A stretch of DNA of 64,000 bases from Winslowiella arboricola (GCF_025527015.1 NZ_JAODIM010000034.1:58375-122374), one strand, 5' to 3'. Positions 46,510-55,311 are shown, counted from the stretch's first letter. Notes: generated by a model from the sequence alone, not told the origin. Numbers and translations: made by a program.

Positions 46510-46608
46510 TCAGCTACCCGGCACCGCAGCGCCGCTGGCAATAAACCAGACAAAGAAAACCACTGCCGCAATAAAGATAAGGGCCGGTGCAATCGCTCTT
46601 TTGTTCAT
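46510..46608 (-). CDS. YoaK-like small membrane protein (32 aa)
   Basis: ATG at 46608 preceded by GAGAG gives 32 residues: short basic start (MNKRA), one hydrophobic helix (PALIFIAAVVFFVWFIA) and a Gly/Pro-rich end (SGAAVPGS). E. coli YoaK has the same size, helix and ending (GGYAAPGA), so it may be a homologue. The gene converges with the oxidoreductase, 4 bp apart. Confidence 0.55.
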   Translation of the reverse strand: MNKRAIAPALIFIAAVVFFVWFIASGAAVPGS

Positions 46609-46869
46609 TCTACTCTCTCAGGGGGGGTCGCCAGAGGGCATATCGTAACCGGTTCAGGCTTTATAATGCAGCACTTTTGCCTGACAGCTGAGCCAGCCAC
46701 TCCTGCCAGCAACGATCCGAATTGATATCTGGCTGCATCGATTTTATGTCAGTATTTTTGATAAAGATAAGCAAATAGCTCCGCTATCAAACATTGATTG
46801 CTGGCGTTACTATTGTTTTATCGAAGGCAAGCAGCCTTCTTCCAGTCAAAAACCTGAAGGAATTAAATC

Positions 46870-47082
46870 ATGAAATCTATCAAAACTTTTGTTGCAGTTA
46901 TCGCCCTTGCTACCGTTTCTTTTGGCAGCTTTGCTCAGACCGTAAGCGCCACCGGCAGCCACCTCGACAGTGCAGAAGCGCGTATTGCCGCTAAAGCGCA
47001 GGCAGCAGGCGCTTCATCTTATAAAATCACCAGCGCAAGCACCGGCAACTATGTGTATATGACGGCAGACCTGATCAAATAA
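46870..47082 (+). CDS. BhsA/McbA-like (YdgH-domain) periplasmic stress protein
   Basis: Protein of 70 aa with a signal peptide (MKSIKTFVAVIALATVSFGSFA) and one YdgH/DUF1471 domain containing the repeat AEARIAAKAQAAGASSYKITSAS. Family members BhsA and McbA respond to stress and influence biofilm and envelope permeability. The ribosome site is GAAGGAA. The 260-bp upstream gap is AT-rich and has TATAAT at 46662 and TTGATT at 46794, so transcription start is uncertain. Confidence 0.88.
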   Translation: MKSIKTFVAVIALATVSFGSFAQTVSATGSHLDSAEARIAAKAQAAGASSYKITSASTGNYVYMTADLIK

Positions 47083-47130
47083 GCACGTTTCGATCGCTTG
47101 TCATCTCGTCATTGTGCATGTCATCGGCAC

Positions 47131-47196
47131 GGGCGGCGAGAACGCCGCCCCTACTTATAATTCACAGATTTATGTAGGGGCGGCGTTCTCGCCGCC
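47131..47196. repeat. Inverted pair of perfect REP palindromes
   Basis: GGGCGGCGAGAACGCCGCCC plus CTAC (47131-47154) faces its reverse complement GTAGGGGCGGCG... (47174-47196), separated by 19 bp. The pair lies between the BhsA-like gene and the monooxygenase-like gene; the rest of that 316-bp gap shows no other gene or clear site. Confidence 0.85.
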
Positions 47197-47398
47197 TTCT
47201 TTACTGATACGTAAACCCACGCCAGTCTCATACCACTGCTGCCGCCAGTGACCAGTACAGGTTAATCTGCAAATCTTGCCATGCTTACCTCTCTTTAGCG
47301 CTCAGGGGCCTGTATTCAGCAGCTGAAATTTGCTCTGCCCCTGGGGGAAATAAAAATGTTAAGGTCAAATCCTAATGGATAACAACAGGATGCTTAAT

Positions 47399-47710
47399 AT
47401 GATAGTCAGAACATGGCATGGTTGCGTGCCCCTGAAACATGCCGAAGGATTTTCCGCACATCTGCAGCTAACGGGCGTGCAGCACGCCCGAAGCGTGGCC
47501 GGGAACCTGGCTGCTTTGGTACGGCGTGAAACTCAGGGCGAATGGGAGCACTTTTTTCTGGCGACATACTGGGTGGATATTGACGCGATTAAAGCCTTTG
47601 CCGGGGAGCATTACTCTATCGCCGTGACTTACCCGGACGATCAACAATTTGAGCTGCTATCCGATCCCTATGTGTTTCAGCACCAGGTTGACAGCATAGC
47701 GGCCTGGTAA
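47399..47710 (+). CDS. Antibiotic-biosynthesis-monooxygenase-like small protein
   Basis: Ferredoxin-like alpha+beta barrel protein (103 aa). The family pattern is visible: MIVRTWHGCVP at the start, GNLAALVRRE, FFLATYWVDIDAIKAFAG and a final VTYPDDQQFELLSDPYVFQHQV. The start at 47399 has AGGA 8 nt upstream; Mets at 47375 and 47390 are in frame but poorly placed. Function is unknown; such proteins can be monooxygenases or heme/quinone-binding. Confidence 0.75.
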   Translation: MIVRTWHGCVPLKHAEGFSAHLQLTGVQHARSVAGNLAALVRRETQGEWEHFFLATYWVDIDAIKAFAGEHYSIAVTYPDDQQFELLSDPYVFQHQVDSIAAW

Positions 47711-47721
47711 CCGCCGGGTAT

Positions 47722-48528
47722 TTACTGCAAAACCCCATAACCCGCCTGTTGCGCCGCCGCCGCGCGCTGCGCCAGCAGCTGATAATCATCCGCTGGCGGC
47801 GCGATAAATCCCTGTAACTGTAGCGCGGCCAGCAGTTCGCTGACGCTGCTGTCATGCTGAAGTTCGATAAAGGCGCGCTGTAGCTTTGCCACTGCCATTG
47901 GATCCAGAGTGGCGGAAGCGACCAGCAGCGGCATTGGCGCCGGTTCCGTCTGATCAATCACCCGTACTTGCTGCATCAGTTCAGGTTCATCGCGGGCTAA
48001 CAGCTCAAAAGCATAGCTATCCACCGGGCCGATATCCGCCAATCCCTTAGCAATAGTTTCCACCACCCGTCGCGGAGTAATCAGCGGTCCGACGGTTTCG
48101 CGATACAGACGCTGCTGGCCCGGCGCTAACCAGCGCAACAGATGAAAACGCAGCGCGCTGTAACCAGAGTGCGATTCAGGGTTGGTAAACGCCAGCCGCT
48201 GACCAAAGGTTTCCGTCAGATGCTGATAAGGGGCATCCTTCGCCACAATTAAACGGCTGCGATAGCTGCCCGCACCGTCCGCCAGCGAATGCAATGGAAC
48301 CGGCGTGGCAAGCGCCACCACCGGAAACAGCCCGAGGGAAAACGGCAGGCCGCACATAAAAACGCCGGCCAGATCCGCGCGTTGCCACAGCGCTTCCAGC
48401 GGCGCCGGGGCAGGGTAGTCGATCACTTCCCCGTTGATATCTGCCCGGCGAAAGACCTCCTGCAGCAGCTTCTTCCAGTTTACCGCTGCCGTCGCAGTCA
48501 CTGAGTACATCCGTCCGTTGGCGATCAT
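47722..48528 (-). CDS. PhnD-like substrate-binding-domain protein without signal peptide
   Basis: Protein of 268 aa with a PhnD/periplasmic-binding fold: IANGRMYSVTATAAVNWKKLL, FTNPESHSGYSALRFHLLRWL and IGPVDSYAFELLARDEPEL. It starts directly in the mature fold without a hydrophobic leader, so it should remain in the cytosol unless the true start is missed; none exists upstream in frame. Its ATG overlaps the cyclodeaminase stop (ATGA), making it the last gene of the operon. It could be a cytosolic ligand sensor or a degenerate binding protein. Confidence 0.75.
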   Translation of the reverse strand: MIANGRMYSVTATAAVNWKKLLQEVFRRADINGEVIDYPAPAPLEALWQRADLAGVFMCGLPFSLGLFPVVALATPVPLHSLADGAGSYRSRLIVAKDAPYQHLTETFGQRLAFTNPESHSGYSALRFHLLRWLAPGQQRLYRETVGPLITPRRVVETIAKGLADIGPVDSYAFELLARDEPELMQQVRVIDQTEPAPMPLLVASATLDPMAVAKLQRAFIELQHDSSVSELLAALQLQGFIAPPADDYQLLAQRAAAAQQAGYGVLQ

Positions 48529-49529
48529 GCGTAGCGTAGTGTCTGGCCGATGCCCAGTTTCTGCGCTTTTTCCAGCATCGCATGACCCAGGGCGATATCG
48601 CTCAGCGACAAACCGCGATGCCAGAACAGAATAGTTTCATCATCGTTCTGGCGTCCGCTTTTTACTCCGGCGACAATCTGGCCCAGTTCGCCATGCAGCG
48701 TGGTTTCACTCAGCTTGCCAGCTTCAACATGGGCGCGCAGCGAACCAAACATGCCGCCTTTGCACTGACCCCAGTCATCGACCACCATTTTATCCATGAT
48801 ATCGGTCAAAGAGAGTTCAACTGCGCTCATGGTGCCGTAGGGCACCACCAGTGCGCCGGGTTTGATCCACTCCGTCTTCAGCATCGGCGTCGGTTTTTCC
48901 AGCCGCGAAGCTTCCACCACAATATCCGCATCGCGCACGCAGCTTTCCCAGTCGTCGGTGACGATAATCTTTTTACCCAGATCCTGCTCCAGACGACGGG
49001 CAAAGGCTTCGCGGCTCTCGGCACGACGTGAGTGAACGCGAATCTCATCAAAGTCATACAGGCTATCCAGCAGGCGGACATTCCAGTAAGCGGTGCCGCG
49101 TGCGCCAATATGCGCGAGAACTTTGCTGTTTTTACGCGCCAGATGGCGGGCGCCAAGCGCGGTGATGGCGCCGGTGCGCATATCGGTAATCGCCGAGGCA
49201 TCGAGGATCGCTACCGGCATACCGGTTTGCGGATTAAATAAATTCAGCATCGCCATCTCTGACGGCAGACCCAGCTTGTAGTTATTGACGTAATCGCCCA
49301 CCACTTTGACCCCGGCCAGATTCAGTGGCGCAATATAGCCGCGCAGCACATTAAAGTGGCCGTTAAACGCCGGATCGGGGATCAGATGCACGCGCGGCTC
49401 AATCACCGTCTGCTGGTTGCCCTGCGCCAGCAGTCCGGCTTCGACGGCGGCGAGAATTTCGCTGTCGCTCATCGCCAGCTGTTGAATATCGGGTCCGTTG
49501 AGGTAGCTGATATTGACCTGTTCTGTCAT
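48525..49529 (-). CDS. Ornithine cyclodeaminase / mu-crystallin family protein
   Basis: NAD(P)-dependent enzyme (334 aa). The dinucleotide motif is AHIGARGTAYWNVRLL (about 132-147), followed by VHSRRAESREAFARRLE, a family hallmark. The family covers ornithine cyclodeaminase, alanine dehydrogenase and ketimine reductase, so an amino- or imino-acid step is expected. It lies 21 bp after the ATPase gene and overlaps the PhnD-like gene. Substrate not determinable from sequence. Confidence 0.85.
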   Translation of the reverse strand: MTEQVNISYLNGPDIQQLAMSDSEILAAVEAGLLAQGNQQTVIEPRVHLIPDPAFNGHFNVLRGYIAPLNLAGVKVVGDYVNNYKLGLPSEMAMLNLFNPQTGMPVAILDASAITDMRTGAITALGARHLARKNSKVLAHIGARGTAYWNVRLLDSLYDFDEIRVHSRRAESREAFARRLEQDLGKKIIVTDDWESCVRDADIVVEASRLEKPTPMLKTEWIKPGALVVPYGTMSAVELSLTDIMDKMVVDDWGQCKGGMFGSLRAHVEAGKLSETTLHGELGQIVAGVKSGRQNDDETILFWHRGLSLSDIALGHAMLEKAQKLGIGQTLRYA

Positions 49530-49550
49530 CTCTTTCCCTTAATTTGGCGC

Positions 49551-50504
49551 TCAGGCCGCAAGCAGTGTTTGCTGGTAAGTGAATAGTTGCTGGCGATTAA
49601 GTTCGCCCAGCAACTGGTGATGGTCATCGGTAACTCTTACGCCTGGCGCGTCGTGGGCCAGCATCAGTGACAGTACCTCTTTCAGGCTGGCATCGGCTTT
49701 TACCGCCAGCGAAAAGGCGCTTTGTGCGACCGGCGTCATGGCATGGCTTACCGGGGTCAGCGCCAGCAGCTTCAGCGCCGCATCGCTGCCAATAAAGGCG
49801 GCGACAAAATCGTCGGCGGGATTACTGAGAATCATCGCTGGCGTGTCGTACTGGCACAACTTGCCATTACGCATAATCGCGATGCGGTCGCCCATTTTGA
49901 TCGCTTCATCGAGGTCGTGGGTGACAATCACCACCGTCTTTTTCACCCGTTGCAGAATCTGCTTAAACTCCTGTTGCAGACGGCCACGCACCAGCGGATC
50001 GATAGCGCCAAAGGGTTCATCCATCAGCATTACCGGCGGATCGGCAGCCAGAGCGCGCGCCACGCCGACACGCTGTCGTTGTCCGCCGGAAAGTTCAGCC
50101 GGATAGCGCTGGCGATCGGTCGCCGGATCCAGGCCGACCAGATGCAGCAGTTCATCAATGCGCGCAGCGGTTTTGCGCCGATTCCAGCCCAGCAGGCGCG
50201 GCACGGTGGCGATATTGTCCGCCACATTCATATGCGGAAATAAGCCAACGTTCTGAATCACATAGCCGATATGGCGGCGCAGCAGCACCGGATCGACAGC
50301 GGTAATATCTTCACCATTGACCCACACCCGCCCTGCGGTGGCATCTTCCAGCCGGTTGATCAGGCGCATGGTGGTGGTTTTGCCACAGCCGGAGGGGCCA
50401 ATCAGCGCAGTGGTGGAGCCTTCCGGGATCTCCAGCGTCAGATTATCCAGTGCTTTCTGCGTGGTTCCGCGATAAATTTTGGTGATATTTTCCAGTCTAA
50501 TCAT
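49551..50504 (-). CDS. OpuC/OsmV-type quaternary-amine ABC transporter ATPase
   Basis: ATP-binding protein (317 aa): Walker A GPSGCGKTT, signature LSGGQRQRVGVARAL, Walker B VMLMDEPFGAIDPL, H-loop VTHDLDEAIKMG. A C-terminal extension (about 250-317) resembles a single CBS-like unit (SLKEVLSLMLAHDAPGVRVTDD), used in OpuC-type systems for osmotic or ligand control. Its start overlaps the permease stop by one base. Confidence 0.9.
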   Translation of the reverse strand: MIRLENITKIYRGTTQKALDNLTLEIPEGSTTALIGPSGCGKTTTMRLINRLEDATAGRVWVNGEDITAVDPVLLRRHIGYVIQNVGLFPHMNVADNIATVPRLLGWNRRKTAARIDELLHLVGLDPATDRQRYPAELSGGQRQRVGVARALAADPPVMLMDEPFGAIDPLVRGRLQQEFKQILQRVKKTVVIVTHDLDEAIKMGDRIAIMRNGKLCQYDTPAMILSNPADDFVAAFIGSDAALKLLALTPVSHAMTPVAQSAFSLAVKADASLKEVLSLMLAHDAPGVRVTDDHHQLLGELNRQQLFTYQQTLLAA

Positions 50505-51154
50505 CAGGCATTTCCTTTCGGAACATGTTTGAAGCCGCTCTTTTCGATGGCGGCAAACAGCAACTCGGCGCCAATCGCCAGCAGAATAATCGGCACCGCG
50601 CCGACCAGCAGACGCGACATATCCATAATCGCGATACCGGTGGTAACGAAGTCGCCCAGCCCGCCGCCGCCAATAAACGAGGCTAACGCCGCACCGCCAA
50701 TCACCTGCACCGCAGCGGTACGAACGCCGGCGAGAATGCCCGGCGCTGCCAGCGGCAGAATCACCTGCCGGGTGATTTGTCCGCGCGTCATTCCCATACC
50801 CTGCGCGGCGGAGAGGGTGTCTTTATCGACCGACTGAATGCTGGTGCAGGTATTCAGCAGAATCGGCGGCAGCGCGAGGATCACCAGCGCCACTACGGAC
50901 GGCATCAGGCCTATTCCGAGAAATGGCAGCGCAGCGGCGAGGATCGCCAGGCTGGGAATGGTGCGCAGCGTGCTGGCAATATTGGTGGCGATAAAGGTGG
51001 CGCGTGGCGAAGCGGCGACCTTTACGCCAACCGGCAGCGCTAATAGCAGGGAAAACAGCAGCGCCAGACCGCACATCACCAAATGTTGTTGCAGCGCGTC
51101 AAAGAACTGTTGCGGATTGGCGAGGATCCAGCGCCATGCGTCGATAAAAATCAT
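50504..51154 (-). CDS. OpuC/OsmY-type permease, subunit 1
   Basis: Permease of 216 aa with about five hydrophobic segments. The loop GMGMTRGQITRQVILPLAAPGILAGVR and the end GGGLGDFVTTGIAIMD are typical of glycine-betaine-type importers. It overlaps the upstream permease by 4 bp and the ATPase by 1 bp. Confidence 0.9.
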   Translation of the reverse strand: MIFIDAWRWILANPQQFFDALQQHLVMCGLALLFSLLLALPVGVKVAASPRATFIATNIASTLRTIPSLAILAAALPFLGIGLMPSVVALVILALPPILLNTCTSIQSVDKDTLSAAQGMGMTRGQITRQVILPLAAPGILAGVRTAAVQVIGGAALASFIGGGGLGDFVTTGIAIMDMSRLLVGAVPIILLAIGAELLFAAIEKSGFKHVPKGNA

Positions 51155-51795
51155 GCGCTGGCCTCCATGCGAGCCTGCGGACGACGACGCGCCATACGGC
51201 GCTGCACCAGCAGAAACAGTGCGTCAACGCCGATGGCCAGCAGCGACGTCAGGCCGCCGCCAATCAGGATTTTTTCCGGATAGCGCTGATCCAGCCCGGC
51301 GAAAATAATGGTGCCAAGCCCCCCGGCATTAATGTAGGCGGCGACCGTGGCGATACCAATCAGAGTGGTGGCTGCGATACGCAGACCGGTGATAATAAAC
51401 GGCAGCGCCAGCGGCAGCTCAATCTCCCACAGCAGTCGCCAGTAGCCGTAACCCATGCCGCGCGCCGCATCCAGCACTTCGGGCGCGATGGCATGAAAGC
51501 CGGTGGCGATATTGCGCACCAGAATCATCAGGGCATAGGCCGTCAGACCGACAATCGCCGGCAGCACGCCAATGCCCAGCCACGGAATAAACAGCGCGAA
51601 CAGCGCCAGGCTGGGAATTGAAAACAGCATGCCGGTAAAGGTCAGCACCAGCGCATAGGTTTTTGGCCTGCGCGCGCTCCAGATGCCCAGGATTAGGGCA
51701 ATCACAAAGGCGCAGCCCAGCGAAATGCCGACCAGATAGAGGTGTTGCCACAAAGCGAGGGCGATATCATCAAGGTGTTTCGGGGCCCAACGCAT
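51151..51795 (-). CDS. OpuC/OsmW-type permease, subunit 2
   Basis: Second permease (214 aa), paralogous to the first: ARGMGYGYWRLLWEIELPLALPFIITGLR and NAGGLGTIIFAGLDQRYPEKILIG. Two distinct permease chains with one ATPase and one separate binding protein is the OsmVWXF (YehWXYZ) arrangement. Stop and start are shared with neighbours (1-bp overlap with the lyase-like gene). Confidence 0.9.
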   Translation of the reverse strand: MRWAPKHLDDIALALWQHLYLVGISLGCAFVIALILGIWSARRPKTYALVLTFTGMLFSIPSLALFALFIPWLGIGVLPAIVGLTAYALMILVRNIATGFHAIAPEVLDAARGMGYGYWRLLWEIELPLALPFIITGLRIAATTLIGIATVAAYINAGGLGTIIFAGLDQRYPEKILIGGGLTSLLAIGVDALFLLVQRRMARRRPQARMEASA

Positions 51796-53342
51796 CAGCC
51801 AGTCTCCAGAAGTTGCTCATCTGCACTCAGCCAGCCCGAAGCGGTAATCGCGCTGGTCAGCCGGGCAATATCCGCCGCAGAAGAGCGATCCTCATCCAGC
51901 GGCGCGACCAGCGCCCGTACCCGGCGATAAATAGCAGCGCTGCCGCTACCCAGCGCACTGGCCGGTAAGGCGCGCAGGTCTACCGCCTGCGCGGCCACCA
52001 GCAGCTCGATCGCCACCAGATAACGCAGGCTCTCAACCAGCCGCGCAGTTTTGGTGATGACCGCCATTGACTGTGCGGCGTAATCTTCCACCCGATCGGC
52101 CACCGGAATTGTAATGGCGGACATCGGACTGGCGTGATGCACAATATCGCTGGTGAGGGCGGAAATGGTTTTTTGCAGCGTGGCAAAGCCGGTCTGTCCA
52201 CTGTGCGGTGTCAGGAAGCGCGGTAGTCCGCTGGCGCTGGCTGACATCAGTTTCATGATGCGCTCGGCGGCACAGCTGGCCTGACGCGCCAGCGCCAGCC
52301 CCAGCGTTTCAAATGCCAGCGCCAGATGAGTGGCATCAAAATTAGCGTTGGCTAACACCAGATCGGCGCTGGCAATCAGCGCCGGATTGTCATCGGCGCT
52401 ATTCAGCTCCAGTTCGGTCGCTTGTCTGGCGTGGTTAAATGCCTGCTGCACGCTGGCCAGCACCGATGCGGCGCAGCGGAAACTCAATGGATCCTGCAAC
52501 AGTCGTGCGCCACCGGCCTGCACCAGCGAACCACCGGCCAGCAGTGATAGCAGATGGGCGGCGCTCTGCGCGCCACCCGGTAGCGGGCGAATCTGGCTGG
52601 CCCAGGGCGACAGCGGGGAAATATTGGCGCGAAACGCTTCGAATGACAGGGCAATTGCCCCGGTTTGTGCATTGATTATCTGCGCGATATCGCTGAGCAC
52701 CAGCGCGGCAAGCCCGACGCTGGCAGCGTTTGATGACACCAGCGCCAGCCCGTCTTTACCGCTCATCCGCGGCAGCGTAAAGCCGACGGTGGTTGCCAGC
52801 GTAGCGATCTCACTGACTTCGCCCTGATATTCTGCTTCACCCTGACCGCTAAGCGCCTGGCCGATATGCGCCAGCGGTGCGAGATCGGCCTCACCGATGG
52901 AACCGATCAGCGGAACCTGCGGATGTACACCATGATTCAGTAGCTGCAGCAGTGCCGCGGCGCTGGCCCATGAAATACCGGAATAACCTTCAGCCAGCCC
53001 GGCGAGCCGCGCCAGCATCATTGCCCGTACCTGATCGCGGGTCGCCAGCGGGCCGACACCCACGGCGCGCGCCAGTGGAATACGTAGCTGGATCTGCTGT
53101 AAGCGTGCGATATCCTGCTGACCATCATCGCCGTTCAGTACCGCAGTATCCACGCCAGCGCCGAGGCCGGTGGTGACGCCATAAATCTGGTCGCCGGATG
53201 CAATCCGTTGATAAAGGAAGGAGAACCCCTGTTCGATACGCTGCTGTGCCGCCGGGCTAAATGCCACCGGATAATCTTCCCTGGCGACCTTTACCAGCAT
53301 CGCCAGGCTTAACGCGGTGTTATCACCGAGAGTTAAGGTCAT
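51795..53342 (-). CDS. Histidine-ammonia-lyase-fold protein lacking the MIO triad
   Basis: Protein of 515 aa with the HutH/PAL fold: YGVTTGLGAG (Tyr54), PLIGSIGEADLAPLAHIG, SSNAASVGLA, an FRCAASVLASVQ segment, and HHASPMSAITIPVADRVEDYAAQS. In active lyases the motif reads GS-x-G-ASG-DLAP; here it is GSIGEADLAP (147-156), so the Ala-Ser-Gly that cyclises into MIO is absent (one residue shorter). The QDxYSLRC tyrosine is also lost (QDPLSFRC). The enzyme must act without MIO, or not as a lyase. MIO-free elimination is plausible when the leaving group is trimethylamine, as for ergothionase. It sits inside a betaine-type transporter operon. Confidence 0.85.
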   Translation of the reverse strand: MTLTLGDNTALSLAMLVKVAREDYPVAFSPAAQQRIEQGFSFLYQRIASGDQIYGVTTGLGAGVDTAVLNGDDGQQDIARLQQIQLRIPLARAVGVGPLATRDQVRAMMLARLAGLAEGYSGISWASAAALLQLLNHGVHPQVPLIGSIGEADLAPLAHIGQALSGQGEAEYQGEVSEIATLATTVGFTLPRMSGKDGLALVSSNAASVGLAALVLSDIAQIINAQTGAIALSFEAFRANISPLSPWASQIRPLPGGAQSAAHLLSLLAGGSLVQAGGARLLQDPLSFRCAASVLASVQQAFNHARQATELELNSADDNPALIASADLVLANANFDATHLALAFETLGLALARQASCAAERIMKLMSASASGLPRFLTPHSGQTGFATLQKTISALTSDIVHHASPMSAITIPVADRVEDYAAQSMAVITKTARLVESLRYLVAIELLVAAQAVDLRALPASALGSGSAAIYRRVRALVAPLDEDRSSAADIARLTSAITASGWLSADEQLLETG

Positions 53343-53363
53343 AGCCCCTCTTCATTGGGTCGG

Positions 53364-54254
53364 TTAGGATTTCACAATGCCTTTTTCACGCAAAAACGCT
53401 TCTGCGACATCAGCCGGTTCTTCTTTATCTTTCTCTACTGCGGCATTGAGTTTCTGCATAGTGGCGTTATCCAGCAGTGCACTGACTTTGTTCAGTACGG
53501 CTTCGGCATTCGGATGCGCTTTCAGCGCCTGGTCACGCACCACCGGTGCAACGAAGTAAGGCGGGAACAGATGTTTGTCATCGGCCAGCGAGACATACTG
53601 TCCGTCAGCAATTTGCCAGTCGGTGGCGAAACCGTTCGCCACGTCAATTTGTCCGGCGGCCAGCGCATCGTAACGCAGACCCACTTTGGCAAACTGGCGG
53701 AACGATTTAAATTTGATACCGTAAACCTGCTCCAGCCCTTTCAGGCCATCCTGACGATCGCCAAATTCAGCGCCTGCACCAATGGTCAGCTGCGGAGCGA
53801 CTTTTGCCAGATCGGACAGGGTTTTCAGCTGATATTTTTCCGCCAGCGCTTTGCTGACCAGTAAAGCATAGCCATTGTTCAGTCTGGCAGGCGCCAGCCA
53901 GGTGAGCTGATATTTTTGCGCATAGACGCTTTTTACCTGCTGATAAACTTTATCCGGATCGGAAGAGAGTTCGCCTTTCACCACTGCACTGAGCGCGGTG
54001 CCGGTGTACTCCGGGTACAGATCAATATCGCCTTTTAACAGCGCCGCTTGCGCAATTAACGTGCCGCCGAGGTTAATTTTGCGTTCCACCGGGATTCCGG
54101 CCTGCTCCAGCGCTGAGGCGTAGATCTCCGCCAGAATATATTGCTCAGTAAAGCTTTTGCTGCCGACGATGATATCCGCCGCATGAATGGCGGGTGTAAA
54201 CGCCGTTAATCCCGCCATCAATAACAGAGCCTGCTTGATTGTTGTTATGCGCAT
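53364..54254 (-). CDS. OsmF/OpuCC-type periplasmic quaternary-amine-binding protein
   Basis: Binding protein (296 aa) with a signal peptide of about 26 residues (PAIHA-ADIIVG). GSKSFTEQYILAEIYASALEQ and DIDLYPEYTGTALSAV are the classic glycine betaine/choline/carnitine receptor motifs. The Met at 54254 gives a proper leader; an open frame to 54338 is not preferred. First gene of the seven-gene minus-strand operon. The ligand could be a betaine such as ergothioneine, stachydrine or hercynine (inference from the lyase). Confidence 0.9.
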   Translation of the reverse strand: MRITTIKQALLLMAGLTAFTPAIHAADIIVGSKSFTEQYILAEIYASALEQAGIPVERKINLGGTLIAQAALLKGDIDLYPEYTGTALSAVVKGELSSDPDKVYQQVKSVYAQKYQLTWLAPARLNNGYALLVSKALAEKYQLKTLSDLAKVAPQLTIGAGAEFGDRQDGLKGLEQVYGIKFKSFRQFAKVGLRYDALAAGQIDVANGFATDWQIADGQYVSLADDKHLFPPYFVAPVVRDQALKAHPNAEAVLNKVSALLDNATMQKLNAAVEKDKEEPADVAEAFLREKGIVKS

Positions 54255-54295
54255 TACTTTCCCCAGCGTAGAGTTATTGTGAATAGACATGTATA

Positions 54296-54311
54296 TACAA
54301 TATTTGTGCCA
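54296..54311 (-). promoter_or_regulatory. Candidate sigma-54 promoter of the betaine-type operon
   Basis: On the minus strand TGGCAC, five bases, TTGTA matches the -24/-12 pattern TGGCAC-N5-TTGCA with one mismatch in the important -12 GC. It lies 42 bp upstream of the start codon, a normal distance. No enhancer-binding regulator gene is near. Confidence 0.35.
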
Positions 54312-54487
54312 GAAAAATAGCGATTTAAAATCAATCACCTAAGTTTTTTCAGGCGTGAGTCTGGCTGACAGTCAGGACAAAAATGCACCGGCACGATGCA
54401 TTGAGAGTGTTCAAAGTAGAGCAAAAGCCGGGGGCGGGTGAAATTCGTTTTCGCGATAAGCTATATCTTTATGAACGCACCTCGGGG

Positions 54488-55225
54488 TTAAAAGTGATAA
54501 TTAACACCGAGGTCAATAACATAGCTTACCGATTTTTCCACCATCGGGCTGTTGCGTACCTGATTATCATGCAGGTTAAGCCGCGTCGAGATAAAGCCTT
54601 CCCAGTGGGCGCTAAAGCGGTAGTCGAGCGCCAGTTGCAGCCATGGCGTCAGAGTGGCTGCGGGGCGGTAGCGGCTTAACCCGCTGCGCCGGGATTCACT
54701 ATCATCAATGCCATAGTAATAACGCGTTTGCCGCGCATCCTCCCAGTCGATACCGACCGCCGGAATCCACGCCAGCTGTGCGCTTTGCAGATAGCCGGTC
54801 CATGACACCGTCGCCAGCAGGCCACTGCTCAGGCCGAGGGTATCTGCCGCCAGCTGGCCAGACAACGCGCCATAGGGGGTAATACGCTGATAGCTGACGC
54901 CAGCCATCAGGGTGGTGCGACGATTATTCAGCTGCTGCATCTGCGACCCTTTGCCATCGTGGCGGTCGTAGCTGCGATCAAACCATAATCCTTTGATTTT
55001 TAGCTCATTGACTTTATCTTTCCACGCCAGAATCCCGGCTTCATCGCCGTCAATATACAGATGTTCGCCGTTCCAGCTGAGCAGGGGAAAAGGAAAATAG
55101 TTCACCCGCGTGGCGCGATAGGGATTGATTTGCCACTCATTATCCAACGCCAGCGCCAGATCTTTTGCCGGCAGTGGTGCCGAAATAAGCAGCAGTAGCG
55201 TAATAAGTAACGGCTTGCATTCCAT
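54488..55225 (-). CDS. MipA/OmpV family outer-membrane protein, second copy
   Basis: Exported barrel protein (245 aa): leader of about 21 residues (MECKPLLITLLLLISAPLPA) then LDNEWQINPYRATRVNYFPFPLLSWNGEHLYIDGDEAGILAW, typical of the family, and a terminal YVIDLGVNYHF. The Met at 55225 follows AGGTGAG; the frame opens three codons earlier without a site. Single gene with no two-component system beside it, in contrast to the copy at 21724. Confidence 0.85.
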   Translation of the reverse strand: MECKPLLITLLLLISAPLPAKDLALALDNEWQINPYRATRVNYFPFPLLSWNGEHLYIDGDEAGILAWKDKVNELKIKGLWFDRSYDRHDGKGSQMQQLNNRRTTLMAGVSYQRITPYGALSGQLAADTLGLSSGLLATVSWTGYLQSAQLAWIPAVGIDWEDARQTRYYYGIDDSESRRSGLSRYRPAATLTPWLQLALDYRFSAHWEGFISTRLNLHDNQVRNSPMVEKSVSYVIDLGVNYHF

Positions 55226-55311
55226 GGTGCTCACCTGTGCGGATCACAGAGAATGGCTGAGATATTACTGAGTGTAATCGTGTTTATTTTAACGTGGGCG
55301 AAATCGCAGGG

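Noticed and set aside
51795..53342. Ordinary histidine ammonia-lyase hutH
   Set aside because: The MIO-forming Ala-Ser-Gly triad is absent and no hutU, hutI or hutG genes are present.
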